This document shows positions 56,542 through 64,000 of a stretch of 64,000 nucleotides of DNA, in pieces (the first letter of the stretch is position 1; each line of letters starts with the position of its first letter). The notes beneath the pieces are model-generated. The model had not been told where the DNA came from, ran no database searches, and was given only the letters and a program-made list of their open reading frames with translations. This stretch comes from Phaeosaccion multiseriatum (lineage: Eukaryota; Ochrophyta, other classes). The stretch covers positions 3,472,001-3,536,000 of the forward strand of contig OZ218951.1 in assembly GCA_965112735.1 (NCBI GenBank). Reading direction: 5' to 3'. Made by a program: the position numbers and the translations under genes.

Positions 56542-59294
56542 CATCATCATCGTCGTCGTCGTCCCCTTTCCCTCCCCCCCCCCCCTGCTCTCCTCCTCCA
56601 AGTGCTTCTGAGTCGTCACACATGGCGTCACGCTCGTGGCCAATGCTGCTGCTCGAGCCCCCCCCCAAGACCGTGAGGCTCGAGAGCTCGCGGTGTAGAC
56701 GGAACAGAGCACACCTCCACCACAGATACTCGTGCTCGAGGCTCAACTCCGCCCCCTCCGCCGCCCCCTCCTCGTCGTCATTTGGGGGTGGAGTCTGTGT
56801 GTCTCGGAGCCGAGAGACGCAGTGTTCATGGGCGCAGTCGAGAAAATCCTTGCCCCACTGCACGAAGCCAAGCTCCCCCCCCCCCCCCACATAGGCAGTA
56901 GACTCCTCCTCCTCCCCCTCCTCTCCCTCCTCCTCATCCTCGTCCCTCCGTTGTTGTTGTTGTTGTTGTTGCTGGTGCTCACCATCAATGATCTCAAGTG
57001 CGTCTGCCAGGCTCTGCAGAGACGCGATGCTCGTGAGCAAGCGAAGCACCTCTTGCTCTTGCTCCTCCGTCGGACATTCGCCAGGGGCGACCTGTGCCAC
57101 GAGGAGCGAAACCTTTTGCACCACAAGCCTGTCCCTCTTCTCCTCCTGCTGCTGCCGCTTCTCCCCCCGCTCCTGCTCTCGCTGCGTCACCTCCTTCAAC
57201 CGCAGCCGCTGCCACTCGTCTTGATGTCTGAGAGCCGCTGCCCGCTCCTCCTGCACATCTTCAAGTCGCACGGTGAGCTGCTCAACGTGGATGCCTGCGA
57301 CGGCGGCGGCTGCTGCCTTGCCTTGTCCACCACTCGACTGCCCCTCCTCCTGCCCCTCCTCCCCCCCCTCCTCCTCCTCCTCCGTCCACATCATGTAGCA
57401 CTTGGCCAGGCTGTCCTGGAGCCTTTTGCCGTTCCTCTGTGGTCTCCTCGCGTGCCTTGTGTGAGGGTCGGACTGCGCGTCTCCATACATGGTCACGAGC
57501 GTGGAGCCGGGTGGGGCAGTCACCACGCGCACAGCTGGCCCGTGCCGCATCCTGTAGATTTCCGCGTAGTCCCTTTGCGGCATGAGAATAGCGAGAAAGA
57601 GCCCCACTCGGCTGTCTCCGTCCGCGAAGGAAGGGATGGGAGGCACCATTGACGAGCGAGTGGGCATGGACACACGCACGACCACTTTGCCCTCTGTAGC
57701 GCTGCTACTGCTGCCACCGCCGCCGCCACCGCCGCTACGGCTATCTCGAGTTGTCTCCACTGCCTCCAGCCAGCCACACTGCGCACCCCGCATTCCTTTC
57801 CACAGGCGAAGGATGACTCCGGTCTGTCCATCCAGCAACATGACCCTCCCAAAGTTGTCTACAGAGGCCACCAACTTGCCGGAAGGATCTGCCCACATCT
57901 TGTCCACCCTCCTACGCACATCCTGGAGTGCGTCAGAGAAGGACAGAGAGACTAACACGGTCTCCCTCATGTGTTCTTTCTCCGCACCACCGCCGCCGTC
58001 GTCAGCGTCCCCAGAGCTATCTTCGGAGGCCCCTCCTTCTCCTTTGGCTCCCACCACCTTGTTTTTGCTTCTGCCCTTGCCTTCTCTCCCGCCTCCTCTT
58101 GCTACGACACCGCCAAAAAAGTTGAAAGCGCCTCCTATGGCCCCCAGTGTGCCGAGTGTAGCGGACGTGAGCCTTCCGGCCACTGCCCAGGCAATGTTGC
58201 TGAGGCCGAAGCTCCTCACCGCACACGGCCCGACTTCATAGGCGCACACAAAGGGCTGGCTTCCTCCGACTAGTAGCATGAAATGATCCCGCATTTCATG
58301 GAGGGGCCTGGCATCAAACAGCTTGGTCTGATGGGGAGGGAGAGAGAGGATGCGGAGGAAGTAAGGGCAAAGAGGGAAGGAGAATCAAGGAAGATAAAGG
58401 GAAGCATGGGAACAGGGAGGGGTTCAAGCAAAGGAAGAGTTCAAAAATTACGTCGCCCACAATCCTACTGACCGGCTGGGGTACGAGTGCGACAGCGCTC
58501 GCCTGGCTCTGTCCCTGCAGGTGAATCTTTCGGTACGCGAGCTCAGGGAAGGGCCCACCAGCGAAGTCACCACCACCCCCCCCGCCACCGCCCACACTTT
58601 CCCCCTTGACCAGGGATTCTCGCGCAAAAGCAACCAGGGCGTGAAGGGGCAGGAGTACGACAGTGTGATCTTCGTATAGAACCAGCAAATGCTTGCTCAT
58701 GCTGTCGCTCCCCACGACACTTTCGGGGTAGAAGGACGACTCGTGCATATTGGCCAACAGATGCGAGCGATTGGGGTTGGAGAGGCGCGACATGGTCAGC
58801 GCCAGGACTTGTATCTGCCCATCCCCCTGGAAGCGGTGGCTCATGGCTAGCTTCCAGGGCTCGTAGTCATCGTCTTTCCGGCGGGAATAGACGGCAACAC
58901 ACCCGTTGGCCAATCCGCACACCAGCAAATCGTCCGCCAACCACGCCAACGAGTGGACGTTGCTCGAAGCACGCAGTCGCTCCACCTCTGAGCCCTTGCC
59001 CCCCACCACAATATCCGTTTCATTCTCCTCCTCCTCTTGCTCCTCTTGCTGCTGCTCCTCCTCCTCCCCGTCCAGGCCAGAGTCCTTCTGCTGCTTCAAG
59101 ACGCGGACGAGCGACCTGTCCTCCTTCCCCGAGAAGGCAACCTCCTCCTGGGAAGGCGATACCGCCAACACTGCGAATTGGAGGTCCCTCGGAAGGAAGG
59201 AGGCCTCCGCCCCGCTCTCGTGCATCGGAGAAGGCGGAGTAGCTTCGAGCTCCCTCGCCAATTGGGGGACGGGGGATGACCAACTGCCCCACAT
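52345..59294 (-). CDS. RAB3GAP2: Rab3 GTPase-activating protein non-catalytic subunit-like
   Basis: Four exons (59294-58473, 58327-54503, 54425-53895, 53499-52345) join to 2110 residues; one exon is 3.8 kb. The N-terminal half looks like a WD-type propeller with VHSLAWLADDLLVCGLANG, VAVYSR and KLFDARPLHEMRDHFMLL. The segment GKLVASVDNFGRVMLLDGQ followed by ILRLWKGMRGAQCGWLEAVE closely matches the RAB3GAP2 core. In animals this subunit pairs with RAB3GAP1, acting on Rab3 and as exchange factor for Rab18 at the ER. The remainder is rich in Asp, Glu, Gln and Ser runs and is longer than the animal protein (about 1,390 aa). The C-terminus ends in Gln/Glu repeats. Its start codon is only 29 bp from that of the divergent gene. 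Confidence 0.8.
54946..54964 (-). repeat. TTGGTGATA element copy (coding, QQLVIQ)
   Basis: Same element in the RAB3GAP2-like exon, read as QQLVIQQQ; a second copy at 54872-54890 in the same exon is read in another frame (AVGDAA). Confidence 0.9.
55772..55816 (-). repeat. (ATC)n coding repeat, poly-Asp
   Basis: About 15 triplets encoding an Asp run in the large RAB3GAP2-like exon; a similar tract lies at 56487-56563. Confidence 0.95.
56487..56563 (-). repeat. (ATC)n/(GTC) coding repeat, poly-Asp
   Basis: Second Asp-encoding triplet tract, with single Gly interruptions. Confidence 0.95.
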
Positions 59295-59323
59295 TCCAAA
59301 GTTGCTACTTTTGCCTCACCACC

Positions 59324-60171
59324 ATGTCCCTAGGCTTGCTCTTGCTCCCTCTGCTGCTAGCTTCGATCCTTTTTGGATATGCCTTCGCCTTTCCAACACA
59401 CTTACACTACTCCAAACCTATCTTGCTCAAGCAGCAGCAGCAGCAGCAGCGAGGAGGAGGAGGTGTGGTTCGGTCTCCATTAACGTGCAAGTGGATCGAT
59501 GAATCGGTGAGAGCTTTCTTACATTCGTCTCCCTCCTCAACACCGCTGACGTCTTGCAAGGAGTGGCCTAGCACCAGGCGTCAAGAAGAAAAGTGCGGTC
59601 CTCATCTTCCTCTCTACTCTTGGTTCTCCAATGTCTTCCCGGGCCTAGGTAACCATCCACATCCCAGGCACAGCAGAAGCTGCCTATGCCCTGTACAGTA
59701 ATGCCGAAAACCACCCCATTTGGTCGCCTTGGCTGCGGGAAGTTGAGGTGAGCGCTGATGGTTGATATCCGCCAAACAAAAAGTAATGTAGCAACGCACT
59801 ACTCACATCGTTCGTTCCTCGTCCACTTTTTAATGCTCAGAGGCTTGAGAACCCCCAGGAGACTCGCTGGGTGCTGGCTTCTCGCGGCGTCCGAGTTAGC
59901 TGGATCGCTGAGTACACCGTCCAAGACCCTCCGCACAGGATGGGCTGGAAGAGTACAACAGGTAAGAGTCACAGACCTTAGCAGCAGAAGGTCGGCCTGG
60001 CCGGGAGTGAGGCAAGGTCGCAGTGACAGTAGTAGGGTGGTCAGGCTGCATGAGAGGGAGGCTCCATCCTGAGTGCTTGGCCTCTTTTCAGCCGCAGTTT
60101 GCGCTCGCTCCACCTCGTTTCTTTGTGTGGGTGTGTGTATGCTGTGTGTGTGTTGTGTGTGTGTGTCTCTC

Positions 60172-60202
<31 letters not shown>

Positions 60203-60932
60203 CCTTATTGGGACGCACGAATAGGGCAGAGAAGCGTAGGGCAAGGAAAGAAACCAGAGTGCTGGTGTTTGGCTGGGGGCAGATTTGAGTCAAGTACTGC
60301 GATGCGTCAACCCAAGCAGAGAGCGTTCTCAAGCTCTCATTCAGAAGGGCCCTCCCTGCATTGACATGTCGACTCTTCTAGTGGGGCTGCCATGCGAGCC
60401 TCTGCAGCAACAGAACAGAATCACATGCACCAGCTCTTTTCATCTCCCCATCACATCTGTATGTCTATCGATGTACGTATACCCCGCCAGGTCTACAGAA
60501 CGCGGGCTTGGTGTCCTTCCGGCAGCTGGAGGTGGAACCCTCGGTGGTAGCCATGACTCTGCGTGTATCGTATAATCTCCCTCGCGTGCTGCGGTCTATC
60601 ATGAAGCTCAAGGTGGTGGAGAAGATCGTAAGGAGGACTCTGTTGAGCAACCTTCAGCTCTTCTCAGTGGAGCTCACGGGGCAGGTACGGTAGATAGATA
60701 GGCCTTGCCCTCCTGCTCTTACCGCATGACATGGAGCGAAGCAGCTCTCCTTCCCTCCCCCTCCCAATCATCTACACAGGAGGGAAGCGTGCCAGAGGCG
60801 GCCACGCTTGAAGGCGACGACAGGTACACGGAGGAAGACGACGCTTTGCTCCACCCCGCCAGGAACAAGGCACGGACTCAAACAGACGAATCCGACGACG
60901 ACGACCATGCGGATGGCGTGGAAATGCTCTGA
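59324..60932 (+). CDS. START/polyketide cyclase-like (SRPBCC) protein, probably plastid
   Basis: Five exons (59324-59506, 59649-59747, 59841-59961, 60491-60684, 60780-60932) join to 249 residues. The leader [20 protein letters not shown] followed by FAFPTHLHY is a signal peptide with a textbook Phe at the cleavage site, as in red-plastid bipartite presequences. The body shows VTIHIPGTAEAAYALYSNAE, then HPIWSPWLREVE, ETRWVLASRGVRVSWIAEY and VSYNLPRVLRSIMK. This is the pattern of cyclase/dehydrase SRPBCC proteins that bind hydrophobic ligands. The C-terminal tail is acidic. Substrate unknown. It converges on coproporphyrinogen oxidase, with 120 bp between stops. Confidence 0.75.
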
Positions 60933-61052
60933 TTTTACTTGCAACCATCAGCATCATCATGTCTTGTCCAATAGAGAAAAATGGAGCACCCGAATAGACC
61001 CCCAATGTGATTTTTTGAACATCATCTTGTAGCTGCTGTGGTGTATACGAAA

Positions 61053-62322
61053 TCAAACCCATTCTCTTGGCGAGCGCAGCACGTCCAGCAGCTTGCTCTC
61101 TTCGGAGCCCTCCTTGACGGGGTGCATGGGGGCGTAGTGCCACTTGACGGCTGGAGGGGCACTCACCATCACGCTCTCCACGCGGCCTCCGTGCAAGCCG
61201 AACCTGACGCCTCGATCGTACATGAGGTTGAACTCTAGGTATCTACCCCGCCTTAGCAGCTGCCACTGTACCATCATACCGCGACGGAAACACAACAACA
61301 AATCATAAAGGAGCAGGGTGGAGGGGTGAGAGACAAGACGCCGCCAGCCACAGAAGCAAAAGAGAAGACACGTGTGTGTGTGTGTGTGCGTCACGCAGGA
61401 AAGAGGCTCTTACATTTCGCTGCTCCTCTGTATATGGCAAGGCTGACTTTCGCTCGGCGAGGGGGAGAATGGAGGGCATGAAAGAGCGGCCGACATTGCA
61501 AACAAAGTCGAATGGGTCCTCCCCTCCGATCTGAGGAGGGGGGGGTGGAGTAAAGAAGGCGAGAGAGGTCGGAAGAAGGCGCCAGGTCACAAGGTCAGCA
61601 GAGCAAGCAGGGCAGAATGGGCCCACCACACCACACACCCCATCAGGCGAGAACGAAACAAGTGTCAGAGAGTGTGTTCAATACACATCTATCACTTATT
61701 CTTCGAGGCCTGTCTATCTATAGAGAGCTCTTACTTGTTCGAGGTCGTCGAAGAATATGCCGCCGACCCCTCGGTGCTCTTTCCGGCAGGGGATGTAGAA
61801 GTAGTCGTCTGTGCCCTTCTTGAACGCAGGGTACGCCGCCAGGTCGTATTGGTCGCACACACTCTTGTACTTGTTGTGAAAGCCACTGATATCCTCCTTC
61901 GCAATGGATGGAGCACATAAACGCAGACATGCGTAGACATACGCAGACAGTGAGTGCCTCAAGGCCAGGTTGGTGCGGGGGAACAAGACAACACACACAC
62001 GAGACTGCTGCGCACCTACTCGCTCACCTCGTTCAAGTAGTAGGGAGTGAGGTCGGCACCACCCCCGTACCACCCCTTCCCGGCCACCTCAAAGTACCGG
62101 ATATCAGCTCTAAAAGTAGGAACGAGCGGACTTCTTGAGTGGAACACGAGCGAGAGTGCCGCAGCTGAGTATGCCTGCCCCCCTCCTTCGTCGATGCCAG
62201 CTCTACCACGACCGCTCATGGCCTTCGCCCTCTCCTCATTAAGAACTCCAGATATAATGGAGAGCGAGCACGCGGCCTTCTCGAAGACATCTGACGGAAG
62301 CAACGTAGGGCACGCGCGAGGG

Positions 62323-62361
<39 letters not shown>

Positions 62362-62931
62362 CGCGTGTGTGTGTGTGCGCGTGTGTGTGTGTTCTTTCTT
62401 TCCTGAACACCACTTAGCGCCATCCCGAGGCCTCACCTCCGTCCTCTAGAACGCGTGTTATGCCCACTCCCCTGCTAGGCTCCTCTCGCACCCATTCGTC
62501 TGTGCAAAACGACTTGTCAAGCGGGCACGCAAAGAGAGAGGGGAGTAAGGAGGAAGAAAACATGGTAGACCATTTCTTCTCTGTCTCTACAAACCCACCT
62601 TGCCGTCCAGCGCGGCAGCTTCCGAGCAAATCTCTTGCTGCAATTCGCGAATGAACGAGGCAAATCGTTGAAAAGTGGGACTCCCGTCCACTTGTTCCCT
62701 CCCGCTCAATGAGTCCACGTCCTTAGCAACTTTTCCATCTGCCGCCTCCAGCCTAATGTGTCTCCGCTGCGGGAAAGAGTGTGGGTTTTCCCCGGTCAAA
62801 GCTGAATTCGATGATGCTTCGCCACTCGGCCATCTACTGCCAGAAAGGGGCGTCTCCGCTGCGAGAAACGCGTGGCAGCAGCAGGGAAGGGACTGCAACC
62901 ACAGCACGCGATGGATCCACTTCCTATGCAT
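61053..62931 (-). CDS. CPOX: Coproporphyrinogen III oxidase, oxygen-dependent (plastid)
   Basis: Six exons (62931-62599, 62512-62437, 62290-62028, 61896-61735, 61530-61414, 61265-61053) join to 387 residues. The enzyme uses oxygen to convert coproporphyrinogen III to protoporphyrinogen IX in heme and chlorophyll synthesis (HemF family). Conserved blocks: [75 protein letters not shown] and the end [19 protein letters not shown]. The N-terminus has a short hydrophobic signal and HAFLAAETP, an ASAFAP-like site, then about 60 transit-type residues, so plastid targeting is likely. Length without the leader is normal for the family. All core motifs are intact. Confidence 0.97.
62323..62391. repeat. 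(GT)n(GC)n(GT)n alternating tract
   Basis: About 69 bp of strict purine-pyrimidine alternation in CPOX intron 2, including a GC core of about 10 bp; Z-DNA potential. Confidence 0.95.
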
Positions 62932-63085
62932 CCTCTACCACGCACGCTTACTTCAAATAGTTTATTATGCACCGGGCTCACCCCCATGTACATGTAGACG
63001 TATTCTACGTCCGCCCAGATCTGTGAACCACTGACTTTCTATATTTGTTCTGCGCCTGGCTGGCTCTGAATACAAAAGATTGTGC
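62932..63085. promoter_or_regulatory. Divergent intergenic region, CPOX / thioesterase
   Basis: 154 bp between outward-facing starts; promoter role inferred from position. Confidence 0.4.
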
Positions 63086-63883
63086 ATGCCGTTGTGCTGC
63101 TTTGGAGCGAAGCAAGGGAGAGAGAAAGAGGAGAAGCAGGAGAAGACTGCGGAGATGGCGGCATTGGTGGTGAGTTGAATTCCTTCTAAGGGTTGTCTTG
63201 ACCATTTCCCCACTGAAGCTGACAAACTTTCGACGGCTGCTTGGGTTGAGCAGGAGGGAAAGGAGAAGCTCTGGGTGGTGCGGCGGGCGCCCAAGCCTGA
63301 TGCAAAAGTGAGGATGTTTCTGCTTCCGTGGGCCGGGGGAAATAGCACGGCGTACACGGGATGGCAGGCAACCCTGCCGGAGGAAGTCGAAGTGTGCGCG
63401 ATAGAGCTGCCAGGGAGGATGAGTCGGGCCAGGGAGACCTGCTACACTAGTGTAAAAGGTGAGCCAGCGCGCAGTCTCTCTCTATTAATTTTTCACTGGC
63501 AGCGTACCGTACGTACCAAGCCGACGTAACTTGATGCCAAGACAGCTTAGCCAGCCTTCTGTCGTCCCGCTTTGGCTGCCCCAGATACGGCGAGGGATTG
63601 TGTGGAGGCCTTGAAGAGACTGGGGCTACTGGACGACAAGCCCTTCGTATTGTTCGGCTACAGTATGGGATCCCGGGTAAGTAGTGGTAAGCTCACCTCA
63701 AGAGACGTTTATGCTTGGAGCGAGCGAGCAAGCACGCGCGTACCCTCCGTTCCGACGCGCCTTCGCCTTCGACACATCCCCTTGCGACAACTACAGATCG
63801 CATTTGAGATGACCCGTCTGCTCCAGCGCAAGGAGTGGCCCGCCCCTGTAGTGCTGTGCGTAGCTGCATCAGAGCCACCACAG
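63086..63883 (+). CDS. Type II thioesterase (alpha/beta hydrolase), 3' part beyond window
   Basis: Four exons seen (63086-63169, 63254-63458, 63585-63676, 63797-63883); the gene continues past the right edge. Such enzymes release or edit acyl chains on fatty-acid, polyketide or non-ribosomal peptide synthases. Motifs: FLLPWAGGNSTAYTGW near the N-terminus, VCAIELPGRMSRARE and the nucleophile elbow FGYSMGSRIAFEM with the catalytic Ser, then VVLCVAASEPPQ. The later catalytic Asp and His would lie beyond 64000. Exon 1 encodes a short charged leader (MPLCCFGAKQGRE) with no clear targeting signal. The partner synthase is not in the window. Confidence 0.85.
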
Positions 63884-64000
63884 GTAAGGAAAGAGCGCGA
63901 CCCTGAAGTGTTAGAGATGCTCGTCGCCTCTTCTTGCCTGCGCCGTGAGAGCGCCCCCAAGATGTGTGGAGGTTTGAGACTCTGCGACCGATTCCGACCG

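Overview
The window is nuclear DNA of a eukaryote. Genes are split by many short GT-AG introns, intergenic gaps are small, and microsatellites and minisatellites are extremely abundant. Three proteins (a bestrophin, a START/cyclase-like protein and coproporphyrinogen III oxidase) begin with a signal peptide followed by a Phe-containing cleavage motif such as FAFP, HAFLA or SGFG. This resembles the ASAFAP-type leader of algae with a red secondary plastid. Homologues of the ciliary proteins LRRC9 and, more weakly, nephrocystin-3 point to a flagellated stage. My best guess is a heterokont (stramenopile) alga or a relative; the species is not identified.

Layout: LRRC9-like leucine-rich-repeat giant (-, <110-12424, running off the left edge); multi-pass membrane protein (+, 12824-16088); sulfite oxidase with cytochrome b5 domain (-, 17412-22233); piggyBac-like domain protein lacking a visible catalytic core (+, 22577-24511); USP4/15-type deubiquitinase carrying extra Tudor-knot-like modules (-, 25709-34979); NACHT-like NTPase/coiled-coil protein (+, 35184-41587); small unknown gene (-, 42349-43188); bestrophin-like channel (+, 43616-46063); a near-perfect 300-bp-arm palindrome (46831-47450); splicing factor SF3A3 (+, 48207-51949); RAB3GAP2-like (-, 52345-59294); plastid START/cyclase-like protein (+, 59324-60932); coproporphyrinogen III oxidase (-, 61053-62931); type II thioesterase (+, 63086->63883, cut by the right edge).

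Splice models were derived by hand from GT-AG sites. Every complete gene sums to a multiple of three with matching intron phases, which supports the models. Genes alternate strands almost perfectly, so they form divergent pairs with short shared promoters and convergent pairs; the only break in alternation contains the palindrome.

The most unusual DNA-level signal is a dispersed short element with core TTGGTGATA (reverse TATCACCAA). It is embedded in CAG and other microsatellites, in introns and exons, in both orientations and several reading frames, about 17 times in 64 kb.
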